Assembly: GCF_001971725.1 (NCBI RefSeq)
Contig: NZ_CP019388.1
Coordinates: forward strand, 2,170,001 to 2,234,000
DNA from: Winogradskyella sp. J14-2
GTDB taxonomy: Bacteria > Bacteroidota > Bacteroidia > Flavobacteriales > Flavobacteriaceae
DNA: 64,000 nucleotides
Direction: 5' to 3'
Shown: positions 24,747 through 37,800 of the stretch, in pieces
Position numbering within the stretch: position 1 is the first letter of the stretch
How the letters are laid out: each line of letters starts with the position of its first letter
The notes under the pieces: model-generated
What the model saw: only the letters and a program-made list of their open reading frames with translations
What the model was told of the DNA's origin: nothing
Databases searched by the model: none
Translations under genes and position numbers: made by a program

Positions 24747-25475
24747 TTACTCAACTTTTAGATAAGATTCAACCGTATCAAACGGAATAACAAACTCCGT
24801 GTAACCTTGGTGGTAAGAAGCAACTTCATACACATTATATAAGAATACTAACCCATCGTCACTAAAGCCAATATTTTCAGGTAACTGAAATGGTTTTCCA
24901 AAAAAGTAATCTTCTATTTGATTATTTTTTTTATCGTCATCAATAGATTTTAAAAAATGATCCTTCGCCAGTGCCTTAAAATCGTCTGAAATATTTACAA
25001 TGTCACTAAGTTTGTAAACCTCACCTGTATTAGCATTAAGATTTAAAAATCTAATTTTATCATTTCCGTGAGCACCACCTTTAAACTCATAGGTGTTAAT
25101 GGATAAAGTTATGATTTCTTCTGACTGATAAACCTTTTCGGTTTCTATGTGTAGTTCCCAAGCAGGATGAGATGCTTCTGGAAATTGCTTTTTAAAAGTT
25201 ATAAATTCGGCATCAAAATCTTCTAATACAGATTCTAGGCTTGTTTTTTTTGTAACATCACTTAGTGTAGAAATTATAGTTTCTTTTATTTTGAAGTTTA
25301 TAATCTTACTTACTTCACTTTTACCAATAGCCTCATCAATAGAAACAGAAATATCGGCTTCGTAGTGATTTTCATATGAATTGTTTTCAAAACTTATAGG
25401 CTTAGTTTCATTATTACATGAAAAAAATAAAGTTAAGCATAGAAATAAAAGCGAAATGTGGTTTTTGTTAATCAT
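24747..25475 (-). CDS. RsiV-like lipoprotein (DUF4163 and DUF3298)
   Basis: Lipoprotein of 242 residues, lipobox Cys at 20. The PdaC/RsiV-type N-terminal domain (DUF4163) is followed by DUF3298: TYEFKGGAHGNDKIRFLNLNA is the diagnostic stretch, and VASYHQGYTEFVIPFDTV closes the domain. In Bacillus, RsiV combines these with an anti-sigma region and binds lysozyme; here only the exported part exists, anchored by lipid. Role unknown. Confidence 0.87.
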   Translation of the reverse strand: MINKNHISLLFLCLTLFFSCNNETKPISFENNSYENHYEADISVSIDEAIGKSEVSKIINFKIKETIISTLSDVTKKTSLESVLEDFDAEFITFKKQFPEASHPAWELHIETEKVYQSEEIITLSINTYEFKGGAHGNDKIRFLNLNANTGEVYKLSDIVNISDDFKALAKDHFLKSIDDDKKNNQIEDYFFGKPFQLPENIGFSDDGLVFLYNVYEVASYHQGYTEFVIPFDTVESYLKVE

Positions 25476-25519
25476 TCATTAAAGGTGTTGTAGTGCTTAA
25501 TTAAAAACGAATTATAGAT

Positions 25520-25527
25520 TAAATTTG
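25520..25527 (+). promoter_or_regulatory. -7 element of the trans-sulfuration gene
   Basis: Exact TAAATTTG. A longer reading of the gene would begin inside it, so it also argues for the ATG at 25594. Confidence 0.6.
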
Positions 25528-25593
25528 TTATGCCTTAAAGAATCTTGTTTCAGTAAAGTTACCACGATTAAGATAAACCATTTAGAAATCATA

Positions 25594-26733
25594 ATGAAAT
25601 TTAACACAAAAACAATACATGGCGGTCAAAAGCACGATGCAGCTTATGGATCTGTAATGCCACCAATCTACCAGACCACTACATATGCTCAAACATCACC
25701 AGGTAATCATAAAGGCTATGAGTATTCTCGAACGCACAACCCAACAAGACATGCTTTAGAAAAATCTTTTGCTAGTTTAGAAAATGGAAACTACGGTTTG
25801 GCTTTTGGCTCTGGTTTAGCGGCTATCGACGCCATTTTAAAATTGTTAAAACCAGGTGACGAAGTAATTTCTACAAATGATTTATATGGTGGAACATACA
25901 GGCTTTTTACTAAAGTGTACGAAAATTTTGGAATTAAATTTCACTTCGTTGGAATGCTAAATGTAAATAATCTCGAAGATTACATAACTTCAAAAACCAA
26001 GCTTGTATGGGTAGAGACTCCAACAAACCCAATGATGAATATCATTGACATAAAAGCTGTTTCAGAAATTTCTAAAAAGTACAATCTGCTGTTGGCTGTA
26101 GATAATACTTTTGCAACACCGTATTTACAACAACCATTGGAGTTGGGCGCAGATATTGTAATGCACTCAGCTACAAAATATTTGGGAGGTCATAGCGATG
26201 TAGTAATGGGAGCGCTGGTAGTTAAGGACAAAGATTTAGCTAATCAACTTTACTTTATCCAAAATGCGAGTGGTGCAATTTGTGGGCCACAAGATGCTTT
26301 TTTGGTTTTAAGAGGTATAAAAACGTTACACGTTAGAATGCAGCGTCATTGTGAAAACGCTAGTGCTATTGCTGCGTTTTTAAAGAGCCATCCTAAAATT
26401 GAAAACGTCTACTGGCCAGGTTTTAAAAACCATCCAAATCATAATATAGCAAAATCTCAAATGAAAGATTTTGGAGGCATGGTGTCTTTTACTACCATTG
26501 GGAATAATTACAAGGAAGCTGTTAAAATAGTTGAAAACCTCAAAATATTCACCCTTGCAGAATCTCTAGGTGGAGTGGAGTCTTTAGCAGGTCATCCAGC
26601 AAGTATGACACATGCTAGTATACCTAAGAGCGAGCGCGAAAAAACAGGAATTGTAGATTCATTAATTAGGCTTAGTGTTGGTATAGAAAATAAAGCAGAT
26701 CTTTTAGCAGATATAGACCAAGCAATAGGTTAA
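25594..26733 (+). CDS. Cys/Met metabolism PLP enzyme (cystathionine gamma-synthase or lyase)
   Basis: PLP-dependent trans-sulfuration enzyme of 379 residues. Markers: GYEYSRTHNPTR at 41-52, LAFGSGLAA, the DLYGGTYRLF phosphate-binding segment, AVDNTFATPYLQ, and the Schiff-base Lys195 in HSATKYLGGHSD; the C-terminal SLGGVESLAGHPASMTHA and RLSVGIE are also typical. Synthase and lyase cannot be told apart by motif here. It handles interchange of homocysteine and cysteine sulfur. Single-gene unit with its own promoter. Confidence 0.93.
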   Translation: MKFNTKTIHGGQKHDAAYGSVMPPIYQTTTYAQTSPGNHKGYEYSRTHNPTRHALEKSFASLENGNYGLAFGSGLAAIDAILKLLKPGDEVISTNDLYGGTYRLFTKVYENFGIKFHFVGMLNVNNLEDYITSKTKLVWVETPTNPMMNIIDIKAVSEISKKYNLLLAVDNTFATPYLQQPLELGADIVMHSATKYLGGHSDVVMGALVVKDKDLANQLYFIQNASGAICGPQDAFLVLRGIKTLHVRMQRHCENASAIAAFLKSHPKIENVYWPGFKNHPNHNIAKSQMKDFGGMVSFTTIGNNYKEAVKIVENLKIFTLAESLGGVESLAGHPASMTHASIPKSEREKTGIVDSLIRLSVGIENKADLLADIDQAIG

Positions 26734-26743
26734 CTATGTTATC

Positions 26744-27547
26744 TTAATCGAGATAGTAAATATAGCCAAAATTTAGCCAGAGATTCCAATCGTTTGCTTT
26801 GTTAGACGGTAATTTATGGTTTAAGCCATCAATAAAATCATTAAAATAGTACTGCCACCTTAACTCTACAAACAGATCGGATAATATGGTTAATTTGTAA
26901 CGCGTGCCTAAACTAGCAACTACAGACCAAGTAGATCCAGACTCGGCACTAATAAAAGGATCACCGCCAGAAGCAGCATCCCAAAAACTGTAGAAATTAT
27001 CGTTATTTAAAATGTTTCCATCGCCATAAGTAGTTTCAACATCTGGGTTAAAAGAAACAAAATGAGCACCAAGCGCAACAAAAGGGGCAAAAGAATAAGC
27101 TCCTGCAGAGAAGGCTCTTATACTTCTAGGAAAGTATTCTAATTGCATCCCAATATCCCAGTTTTGAGCCTCACCAGTATGCGCTCTTAGCTGATCTGCT
27201 TCTGTACTGGTTCTGGCATCATCGACCCACTTCCCAAAATGATCTAATGACGTTTTATTCCAAGAAATTTCGCTTCTTAATTTAAAATGATCGTTAAAAT
27301 AGGTGTCAGTACTATAGCAATTACAATCTGCTCTATATGCAAAATTGATGTAGTGCACAATACCCAAGGCAATACCCGTATTACCAGCGTTGGTTTCAAA
27401 GTCTCTTCTCACACCAAAGTCAGATTGAAACGCAACCGCTCCAACAAATGCACCTATTTCATGAGAAAAACCCAATTGGGCAGAAGAAGTTTGAACTGTA
27501 CATATCAATCCAAACAACACTATTAATTTTTTAATATGTTTTGCCAT
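26744..27547 (-). CDS. Conserved flavobacterial secreted protein, THC0290_0291-like
   Basis: Protein of 267 residues from the ATG at 27547: a signal peptide ends in SSAQ, followed by LGFSHEIGAFVG. The body is made of beta strands with aromatic residues (LRWQYYFNDFIDGLN, LWLNFGYIYYLD at the end), consistent with an outer-membrane barrel. I recall a flavobacterial family named after locus THC0290_0291 with this start; its function is unknown. An exact minus-strand TATATTTG at 27577-27584 fits this start, and excludes the longer reading. Confidence 0.78.
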   Translation of the reverse strand: MAKHIKKLIVLFGLICTVQTSSAQLGFSHEIGAFVGAVAFQSDFGVRRDFETNAGNTGIALGIVHYINFAYRADCNCYSTDTYFNDHFKLRSEISWNKTSLDHFGKWVDDARTSTEADQLRAHTGEAQNWDIGMQLEYFPRSIRAFSAGAYSFAPFVALGAHFVSFNPDVETTYGDGNILNNDNFYSFWDAASGGDPFISAESGSTWSVVASLGTRYKLTILSDLFVELRWQYYFNDFIDGLNHKLPSNKANDWNLWLNFGYIYYLD

Positions 27548-27576
27548 ATAACACTTATGATTAAGCGGTCGCCGAA

Positions 27577-29110
<1,534 letters not shown>

Positions 29111-29129
29111 TTTTAAAATTATAAACGTA

Positions 29130-29161
29130 AAAAGCTTCCATTACAATGGAAGCTTTTTTTT
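29130..29161 (+). terminator. Terminator after gdhA
   Basis: AAAAGCTTCCATT pairs with AATGGAAGCTTTT almost without a loop, followed by T residues. Confidence 0.88.
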
Positions 29162-29228
29162 GTTACATATTATATGATTAGTGACATATTATCGTTACTA
29201 TTAAATATATTTGAGCAAACAATTGGTA

Positions 29229-31607
29229 ATGCATAAAACTGTTTTTAGATTTTTATTCTTTTTTGGTTTATCACTAAATATAAGCGCACAAGATTTTTCA
29301 ACATTATGGCAAGCACACTTTTCTTACAACAATATCGTAGATGTTGTTAGTGGTAATAATAAGATATATGCAGCAGCTCAAAATGCTGTTTTTGAGCACA
29401 ATACCTTAACAGAGGAAATAAATACAATTACTACTGTAGAGGGCTTGTCTGGCGAGCAGATCACAACAATTCTTTATAGTGCACAGTTTCAATCTTTAGT
29501 CATAGGATACGAAACAGGTCTTATAGAAATTTATTCTGAAACTGATGACTCTGTGCTAACTGTGGTGGATATTTTAGAAAAGGAGAATATTACACCAGCC
29601 AATAAATCTATTAATCATTTTTATGAGCACGAAGGTTTAGTTTATATATCTACAGACTTTGGTATATCTGTTTATGATTTAGCAAGACTAGAGTTTGGCG
29701 ATACTTACTTTTTAGGAAATGGAGGTTCTCAGATTAGAGTAAATCAAGTGACCGTACTAAACGATGAAATCTTTGCAGCATGCTCTAATGCAAATGGTCT
29801 TAAAAAGGCAGTTTTAAGTAACCCAAATCTCATAGATTTTGCGCAATGGCAAACAATCATTGGAGGTGATTTTGTAAATATTAATACGGTTGGTAATAAG
29901 GCTTATGCTGTTAGGGCAAATCGAGCTTTTTTTGAAATAACAAATACAAATTTCACACAATTATTTGTGTTGCCTTTAACGCCTACAGATACAGAAGTTA
30001 GTGAAGGTAATTTAGTCGTTTCAAATATCAATACCATTCAAGTTTATGATGAAAATGCGCAGCTCATTGAAAGTTATATATCTAGTGAAGATTATGATAC
30101 ACGTTTTACTTCTTCGGTATTACTAGACAATGAGGTTTATATTGGCACGGAAGATTTTGGGGTATTACAAACATCCTTTTCTGATGGATTTACCTATACA
30201 GAAGTAAAACCTAATGGCCCCTTATTTAACGAAATTTTTAGACTTAATGCAGAGTCAGGTGTTGTTTGGGCTAGTTTTGGTGATTATTCGGAGTCTTTTG
30301 ATCCATCACCAATTAAATCTAGAGGCTTAAGTTACTATAGAGACGACGTCTGGGAAAATATACCTGTAGACAGTGTTTTGGGAGCCAGAAACCTATCAGA
30401 AATATCTGTAAACTCCTTTAATCCAAACCAAGTTTTTGTCAGTTCCTTTCAAGATGGAATTTTAGAGATAAATGATTTTCGGCCTACCATATTGTACAAT
30501 CAAGATAATAGTGGGCTAGAGTCTTTGGTAGTGCCAAACGCACCTCAAGTGGTAAGTATAAGAGTCTCAGCCTCTACGTTTGATAGAAATGGTGTTCTTT
30601 GGAGTATGACTGCCAGAGCTCCTAATCCCTTAAAGGCGTATGATCCGATCTCTGGGAGTTGGCAGGGCTATGATTTTTCATCAATAATAGAAAACAGCTT
30701 GTTAGATGAATTTGGTTTTTTTGATATTGTAATTGATAATAATGGCACAAAATGGATTGGTGGTTACTCTAATGGTCTGTACGCATACAACGAAAACTTA
30801 GGTAACCCTCTAAAAAACATAACTTCCGAAGATCAAAACCTTCCGTTTCCAAGAGTAACAGCCTTGGCAATTGATAACCGTAACCAGCTTTGGGTTGGCA
30901 CATTTTCTGGCCTACGGGTGTTATTTAATACATCTGGTTTTTTTGATGAGCCAAATCCTACACTGAGTTCAATTATTATTTTAGAAGATGGCATTGCACA
31001 AGAGCTACTTGAATCCCAGACAATTTCAGATATAGAGGTAGATGGTTCTAATAATAAATGGATAGGTACTGTAGACTCAGGTATATTCTATTTTTCACCA
31101 GATGGACAAAATACCATTTACCATTTTACAAAAGATAACTCGCCTTTACCATCTAACCGAATTACAGATATTTCTATAGATTCTAATAATGGCATAGTAT
31201 ATATTGCCACAGCCAAAGGAACGCTCTCCTTTAGAGCAGGTGGTTCTAAGCCAGAAGATACACTAGAAAATGCCTTTGTGTATCCTAACCCAGTAAGGCC
31301 AGAATATGATGTACTAGGGTTTAATGATCTAAATGATATTAACAAGGGTGTTAAAATTAGCGGACTTACAGAAAATGTTAATATAAAGATTACCGATGTA
31401 GAAGGTAATCTTGTTGCAGAAGCACAGTCTAATATAAACTTAAGGTCTTCTAATGCTAATTATAATTTTGCCATAGATGGTGGTACAGCAATATGGAATG
31501 GTAAAAATCTAGCAAATTCAATTGTTAGAACAGGAGTTTACCTTATTATGATATCTGATTTAGACTCATTTGAAACTAAAGTTTTAAAAGTCCTTATAGT
31601 AAGATAA
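29229..31607 (+). CDS. porZ: PorZ-like type IX secretion propeller protein
   Basis: Secreted protein of 792 residues: signal peptide ending in SAQ, a PorZ-type N-terminal propeller (FSTLWQAHFSYNNIVDVVSGNN), a second propeller of two-component-regulator type repeats (NNGTKWIGGYSNGLYAYNE, NNKWIGTVDSGIFYFS), and a C-terminal domain after AFVYPNPVRPEYD resembling a type IX sorting tail. PorZ belongs to the surface attachment complex that anchors T9SS cargo. The ATG at 29229 is preferred over the TTG at 29211. recO starts 1 base after the stop. Confidence 0.87.
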   Translation: MHKTVFRFLFFFGLSLNISAQDFSTLWQAHFSYNNIVDVVSGNNKIYAAAQNAVFEHNTLTEEINTITTVEGLSGEQITTILYSAQFQSLVIGYETGLIEIYSETDDSVLTVVDILEKENITPANKSINHFYEHEGLVYISTDFGISVYDLARLEFGDTYFLGNGGSQIRVNQVTVLNDEIFAACSNANGLKKAVLSNPNLIDFAQWQTIIGGDFVNINTVGNKAYAVRANRAFFEITNTNFTQLFVLPLTPTDTEVSEGNLVVSNINTIQVYDENAQLIESYISSEDYDTRFTSSVLLDNEVYIGTEDFGVLQTSFSDGFTYTEVKPNGPLFNEIFRLNAESGVVWASFGDYSESFDPSPIKSRGLSYYRDDVWENIPVDSVLGARNLSEISVNSFNPNQVFVSSFQDGILEINDFRPTILYNQDNSGLESLVVPNAPQVVSIRVSASTFDRNGVLWSMTARAPNPLKAYDPISGSWQGYDFSSIIENSLLDEFGFFDIVIDNNGTKWIGGYSNGLYAYNENLGNPLKNITSEDQNLPFPRVTALAIDNRNQLWVGTFSGLRVLFNTSGFFDEPNPTLSSIIILEDGIAQELLESQTISDIEVDGSNNKWIGTVDSGIFYFSPDGQNTIYHFTKDNSPLPSNRITDISIDSNNGIVYIATAKGTLSFRAGGSKPEDTLENAFVYPNPVRPEYDVLGFNDLNDINKGVKISGLTENVNIKITDVEGNLVAEAQSNINLRSSNANYNFAIDGGTAIWNGKNLANSIVRTGVYLIMISDLDSFETKVLKVLIVR

Positions 31608-31608
31608 T

Positions 31609-32328
31609 ATGCTTACAAAAAACCAAGGTATTGTTCTTTCAAAATTAAAGTATAGAGATAATGATCTTATCGTTAAATGCTACACCAAAGAGCGTGGAGT
31701 TGTGAGCTATATTTTAAGGGGAGCTCTAAAAGCTAAAAAAGGAAGTAATAAGACTATTTATTACCAAGCATTGTCTCAATTACAGTTTGAAGAAAACTTT
31801 AAAACCAATAGGGTACTTCAGGGTATTAACGAAGTTAAGTTCAGCTATATATACCATAGTGTCCACTCTAATATTTATAAGAGTTCTATAGCGCTATTTC
31901 TTTCAGAAATTCTAACAAATGCACTTAAGGAAGAAGAACGAAACGAATCACTTTTTAATTTTCTTGAAATTGCATTACAATATTTAGATACTACAGAACA
32001 ATTCTCAAATTTTCACTTATTATTTTTATTGAAATTGACACGTTACCTGGGCTTTCAACCTGAAAATAAAAATATAGAGTTTCCGTATTTTAATTTAGAA
32101 TCTGGAATATTCGAATCTTTTAACCACAATATTTATTCTATTTCAGGTGAAAATTTAACACTCCTAAAATTGTTATTGGGCATAAATTTTGATGCGCTAG
32201 ATAGTATTAAAATTAATGCAAAACAAAGGAGAGAGTTTTTAAACATGTTATTGCATTATTTTGAATTACATTTGGACGGGTTTAAGAAACCAAAATCATT
32301 ACAAGTGCTAAATGAAGTATTTCATTAA
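31609..32328 (+). CDS. recO: DNA repair protein RecO
   Basis: Protein of 239 residues of the RecFOR pathway, which loads RecA on SSB-coated DNA. The N-terminal OB fold (KNQGIVLSKLKYRDNDLIVKCYTKERG) and helical C-terminal region match. The zinc-binding cysteines of some RecO proteins are absent, as I find usual for this phylum. It is tightly coupled to porZ. Confidence 0.93.
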   Translation: MLTKNQGIVLSKLKYRDNDLIVKCYTKERGVVSYILRGALKAKKGSNKTIYYQALSQLQFEENFKTNRVLQGINEVKFSYIYHSVHSNIYKSSIALFLSEILTNALKEEERNESLFNFLEIALQYLDTTEQFSNFHLLFLLKLTRYLGFQPENKNIEFPYFNLESGIFESFNHNIYSISGENLTLLKLLLGINFDALDSIKINAKQRREFLNMLLHYFELHLDGFKKPKSLQVLNEVFH

Positions 32329-32352
32329 GCCAATTTTGTCGAAAAGAATTTA

Positions 32353-34788
32353 ATGAAGATGCATATAAAACTAAAATGTAATAACATTTTTTGTATCCTT
32401 TTGTGCCTATTTTTTAACAGCACTTTTGCCCAAACAATAACAGTTTTAGACGAGGGAACAAACCAACCAATTTCTGGGGTTTCACTTTATAACTTAAAGA
32501 AAACAAAATACGAAGTTACCGACTTTGACGGAAATGCCGTGTTAGATAAGTTTAATGATAGAGAAATCATCTATTTTCAGAATCTCTTGTATAATAAATT
32601 ACAAATAAGAAAGGTTGAAATCTCAAAAAACAACTATATCGTTTATTTAAAACCAAAAGTAGAAGGACTTAAGCAAATTGTAATTTCGGTTTCAAAATTT
32701 GAGCAAAGCAAAAGAGACATTCCGCAATCTATTGTTGCTATTAATGCTAAAGAAATAGCGCTTGCTAATCCACAAACTAGTGCAGATTTGTTAGATAATA
32801 CAGGAAACGTTTTTATCCAAAAAAGCCAAATGGGTGGAGGTAGCCCAATGATTCGTGGTTTTTCTACAAATAGATTACTCATATCTGTAGATGGTGTTCG
32901 TATGAATAACGCTATTTTTAGAGGCGGTAATTTGCAAAACGTTATTTCAATAGATCCTTTATCGGTGCAGAATACCGAAGTAACTCTTGGGGCAGGGTCT
33001 GTTGTTTATGGTAGTGATGCCGTTGGTGGTGTAATGAGTTTCTACACAAAAAATCCACAATTGTCCTACAGAGAAGAATCTATAATTAGTGGTAGTGCAT
33101 TGATGCGTTACGCTAGCGCTAATAATGAAAATACTACGCACTTAGATTTTAATCTTGGATACAAAAAGTGGGGATTTTTAACCAATATTAGTTATACCGA
33201 CTTTGATGACTTAAGAATGGGAAGTCATGGACCAGACGCCTATCTAAGACCAGAATATGTTATTAGACAAAACGGTGAAGATGTGATTGTTGCAAACACC
33301 AACCCAAAGCTACAAAAACCAACAGGCTATAATCAAGTAAACCTTATGCAAAAAGTAAGGTTTGAGCCGCAAGATAATCTTAAGTTTAATTTAGGTTTGT
33401 TCTTCACTACAACGTCAGATTATCCAAGATACGACAGGTTACTGAGACCAAGAGGAGAGACGCTTCGCTCAGCAGAATGGGAGTATGGCCCACAGCAATG
33501 GTTTATGGGTAACTTACAAATTACTAAAACGAGCAGCAGTTCTAATATTTACGACAAAATACAAACTACAGTAGCTTTTCAAAATTTTAAAGAAAGCAGA
33601 AAAGACAGAGATTTTCAATCTGTTATTCGCGAAGTAAGAGAAGAGCGCGTAGATGTATTGTCTTTTAATTTGGATTTAGAGAAAAAATTAAGTCCTAAAA
33701 CAACAATGTCCTATGGATTAGAATATTTATTTAATCGTGTAGGGTCTGAAGGGTTTGAAGAAAATATTGAAGCAAACACGAAAGTTCCAAATGTTACTCG
33801 GTATCCAGATGGCGCAACATGGCAATCTTTAGCAGCTTATACAAGTTTAAAATATAAGCCCAATTCTAAGTTTGTATTTCAGTCGGGTTTAAGATATAAT
33901 CAAATAATTGCAAATGCAGATTTTACAGCTAATAACAACTTTTTAAATCTTCCTTTTCGCGAAGCAAATATAAATACAGGTGCTTTAACTGGTACAGCTG
34001 GCATAACATGGTCTCCTAGCACAATGATTCAGTGGAAATTAAATGCATCTACAGCATTTAGAGCCCCAAATATTGATGATATCGGAAAAGTGTTTGATTC
34101 AGAACCAGGCGCTGTTGTAGTGCCCAATAACAATTTAAGACCAGAGTATGCTTACAGTGGTGAGTTAGGTTTAAGGTTAAATTTTGGAAATAAGGTTGTA
34201 TTAGATATGGCGACCTATTATACCTTTTTAGACAATGCGCTTATTCGAAGAGATTTTGACATTAATGGTGAAACAGAAATTATATACGATGGAGAACTAA
34301 GCACAGTACAAGCTATACAGAATGCCTCTAGAGCATGGATCTATGGGTTTGAAGTTGGTGGTGAGATTAACTTTTCTAAAACATTAAAATTGCGTTCCCA
34401 GTATAATATAATAGGAGGAACCGAAGATGATAATGGTGTAGAAGTTCCGGTAAGGCACGTAGCTCCAAATTTTGGAAGAACACATCTTGTGTATAAAAAA
34501 GATAATTTGCTCTTTGATGCCTTTTTGGTCTATAATGGCGAGTTATCATTCTATCAGCTAGCACCCTCTGAATTATCTAAAGATTATCTATACGCCCAAG
34601 ATGATAATGGTAATCCTTATGCACCATCATGGTACACTTTAAACTTTAGAACCCAGTACAAGTATAAAGATAAATTAACACTAACGGCAAGCTTAGAAAA
34701 TATTACAGATCAACGCTATAGACCTTACTCTTCTGGTATTTCGGCAGCAGGTAGAAATTTAATTTTAGCACTTAGTTATGCTTTTTAA
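32353..34788 (+). CDS. TonB-dependent outer-membrane receptor
   Basis: Receptor of 811 residues: signal peptide ending near Ala26-Gln27, a carboxypeptidase-like regulatory domain (about 28-105), the plug (about 115-235, with IRGFSTNRLLISVDGVRMNN), and a 22-strand beta barrel closing with a C-terminal aromatic residue. The barrel has the FRAPNIDDIGKVFD and NNNLRPEYAYSGELG stretches common in haem- and siderophore-type receptors. Substrate unknown; haemin is a guess. It follows recO by 24 bases. Confidence 0.92.
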   Translation: MKMHIKLKCNNIFCILLCLFFNSTFAQTITVLDEGTNQPISGVSLYNLKKTKYEVTDFDGNAVLDKFNDREIIYFQNLLYNKLQIRKVEISKNNYIVYLKPKVEGLKQIVISVSKFEQSKRDIPQSIVAINAKEIALANPQTSADLLDNTGNVFIQKSQMGGGSPMIRGFSTNRLLISVDGVRMNNAIFRGGNLQNVISIDPLSVQNTEVTLGAGSVVYGSDAVGGVMSFYTKNPQLSYREESIISGSALMRYASANNENTTHLDFNLGYKKWGFLTNISYTDFDDLRMGSHGPDAYLRPEYVIRQNGEDVIVANTNPKLQKPTGYNQVNLMQKVRFEPQDNLKFNLGLFFTTTSDYPRYDRLLRPRGETLRSAEWEYGPQQWFMGNLQITKTSSSSNIYDKIQTTVAFQNFKESRKDRDFQSVIREVREERVDVLSFNLDLEKKLSPKTTMSYGLEYLFNRVGSEGFEENIEANTKVPNVTRYPDGATWQSLAAYTSLKYKPNSKFVFQSGLRYNQIIANADFTANNNFLNLPFREANINTGALTGTAGITWSPSTMIQWKLNASTAFRAPNIDDIGKVFDSEPGAVVVPNNNLRPEYAYSGELGLRLNFGNKVVLDMATYYTFLDNALIRRDFDINGETEIIYDGELSTVQAIQNASRAWIYGFEVGGEINFSKTLKLRSQYNIIGGTEDDNGVEVPVRHVAPNFGRTHLVYKKDNLLFDAFLVYNGELSFYQLAPSELSKDYLYAQDDNGNPYAPSWYTLNFRTQYKYKDKLTLTASLENITDQRYRPYSSGISAAGRNLILALSYAF

Positions 34789-34813
34789 CCATCTGCTTTT
34801 AATTCGGTTAATA

Positions 34814-37800
34814 CTAACGTTGTTTAATTGCTTTTTTACTAATAACTTGGCCGTTGGATAAGGTAATTCTAGCTATATAGGCTGCTTTACTCAGTTTAGA
34901 TAGGTTATAAACTTCAATAGAATTACTCCCAACCAAGTTGTAAATACGTCTTCCTAATATGTCTAAGATTTCTACATTCTCTATGGTGTACGATGCATTA
35001 ACTTTAATCTGTACTTCACCATTATTGAGTTCAGTAATAATAAGATCATTAGAGGTTAGAGTATTATCATTTACAGATAATGCTTCAGGCGTAAATACAA
35101 TTTCAAAGCGGTTGTTAAATTCACCTATTTCACTACTAAAATTATAAGGACTTGTACTTAAATTGTGTACTGTTCCTAAATCATAATCTCTTAAATAGAT
35201 ATCTTGGTCACCATTGCTAAACAAACCATCAACAGCATGTACTGCTATGGTGTAGTTACCTGTAGAAACTACATTAAAACCTAGAGGTACAACATCGGCA
35301 TTTGAGAAAGGAAGCATCCTACCCTGAATTAAAAAATCATTTTCATTTAAAATTGAATAAAAACGTTGTTCGGTCTCATCACCAACCCATTTAGCATCAT
35401 ACATGCGATCTTCATCCATTGTAGCGTTTGGTACGTAGCCAATTACAATTCTTTCGCCGGTAGATTCATCGCTCAAACCAAAATCTAACCAAATTCTATG
35501 TTTTTCTGTTAATAGAGGATTGGATCTGTAAAAATTAGAATTGTCATAATCTCTTTGTCTCATTGAGTTGTCAAAAGACATAGCAATTGTAGATGAAGCA
35601 GTGCCATTTATAGTATTAACCATAAAACTTTGTCCGGCAGCAATATAGCCAGAAAATCCAGATGGCCCACTAGTAGTGGCTGTACCATTATAAGTAATAT
35701 AGTCATCAGCATCATAATTGTAAACAAAGTCCTCGTAGAAGGGATCTGGTTCTATAGTACTAGGGTCAGAACCGTGTGTCCATATATTTATAAAACCTTC
35801 TAAATTAGCATTAGCTGCTAAAAATGCCATTGCAGAAATAGAAGATGGATATGGATTTCCAACTAAGTTCCAATCATCATTGTCACTTACTGCATCGGTT
35901 CCTCTAGATAAATTTAGATTAACATTACCATTATTGGGTACACCATTTTGAAAAATCTGAGTAGCAGGCACAGCCGAAGGTACTCTGGCAATATAACCAA
36001 CACCCTCTTGCATAATTTGAGATGTTGCAGATACCCAGTTTCCTTGTCCAGTACCTGTATTTGGTGCTGTAGGATTCCATCTATAGATATGATTGTTATT
36101 TATCGGCAGATTATTAGTATTAAAATTGGTAATTGGCGACGACCAATACACATAATCGTAACTACTGTCTACATTATAGTTGCGGTTCATAGTAAGGTTG
36201 CCAACATTGGTAACATCATTTACCTGTATTAATGAAGCGCTATCTTGCAAAGTAAAGCTACCAGAATTTCTTACCACATTACCTACCTCAATAAATTGGT
36301 TAGTTTGAATATTTAAACTTCTACCACTATTGATGGTTAAGTCACCATTCAATATAAAAGTGCGGTCGGTCAGAGCAATATCAAAGTCGTTATCTAAAAT
36401 AACGTTGTAAAATATTTCAGATTCAAAAGGGCCAGGAGGTAGAGGTGGTCCGCCGTAAGTAATAGTCTGTGGACTGCTACCTCTAAAAATTACAGTACCA
36501 TTACCTTCGGCAAATGCAGTTTCATCAAGTTCATTAGTCCAGTTTCCGCTTAAGTAGAGTAACCCATCTGCTGTGGCATTATTACCATCATCCATATCTA
36601 AAGTGCCAGTACCCATGGCATCTATAGTAAGATTACCATTAACCTCTAAAATATTAGCACTATTACCAGAAATATCTACACGGCTTCCAGAAATCGTTAA
36701 GTTATTACATGTGGCAATATCGTTAAAATCATCTGAATAGTTTGCAGTAAAGTCTATTTGTGCAATATTCATTGCGGTATTATCTATTTGTACATTGGTG
36801 GTAGATTTTGGTACTGCCAACCCTTCCCAATTAGCACAATTAAACCAGTTAGTATCTACATCGCCTATCCATTGACCCGCAGGACTACTAGGGTTTAGTA
36901 AAAAGGTTTTACCTCCACTAGAAGCTGTATTATCTGTAGGGTCAAAATTGTAAGATGTTAAATTCCAATTACTAGCATTATCAGAAACGTTATTAACGAT
37001 TTCTCTAATTGTAGCAGATCCATGCTCTTTATCATTTTCGTAATAGCCTCTAATAGATGAGATACTTTCAACATTAAAACAGCGAAGTTCTGGTGGTAGT
37101 CTAGATTCTCTGGTAGAGGTATTACCACTACAGGCACTTGTTAGAGGTACCCATGCAGTACCAATGGTTATACCATGCAATAAAGTTCCTGTAAATAAAT
37201 AGTTAGCTTCATTAGCATCAATGGTTCCATCAGAGATAAAATCACCTTGCATAAGATACATCTGGTCATCACCAGAGGTTGAAATATTAGGATTAGATCC
37301 AGGATTAATTACATTGGCGCTAAAATCAATAGTTCTTGTTGTTGTGGTTGTGCCCTCTGTAACGGTTGCAAAAACAATAAACGCAGCAGATGTGGTAATT
37401 TCAAATCTAAGCACTGAGCCAGCTGGTATTACAGAACTACCTGTATAGATTATTTTAGCTTCAAAAGGAGCTTCGCTAGGATCGTCACTACCACCTCCCC
37501 ATTTTTCGGTTCTAACATTGGCAGCCGCACCAGCTTCGTAACGTGCGTTTACGATTGAAAATTCAGTACCAGGAGTTATATCTACAAAAGTGGCAATTAA
37601 AAACTCATCATTTGCGCCACTACCATTTATTTGCCCATCAAAACCAACGAAGATAAGTTCTCCGGGATTAAATAAAGTAGATGTTGTCACAGTTAGCATT
37701 GCAGAGTTAGATATGGTTGATCCGCAAGCATTAGTTATGACGACACGGAATAAATTTCCATCGTCTGTAAGTTGAACATTCGTAACGGTTAAGAAGCTAC

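Noticed and set aside
29211..29228. TTG start for porZ
   Set aside because: The ATG at 29229 directly precedes a standard signal peptide.
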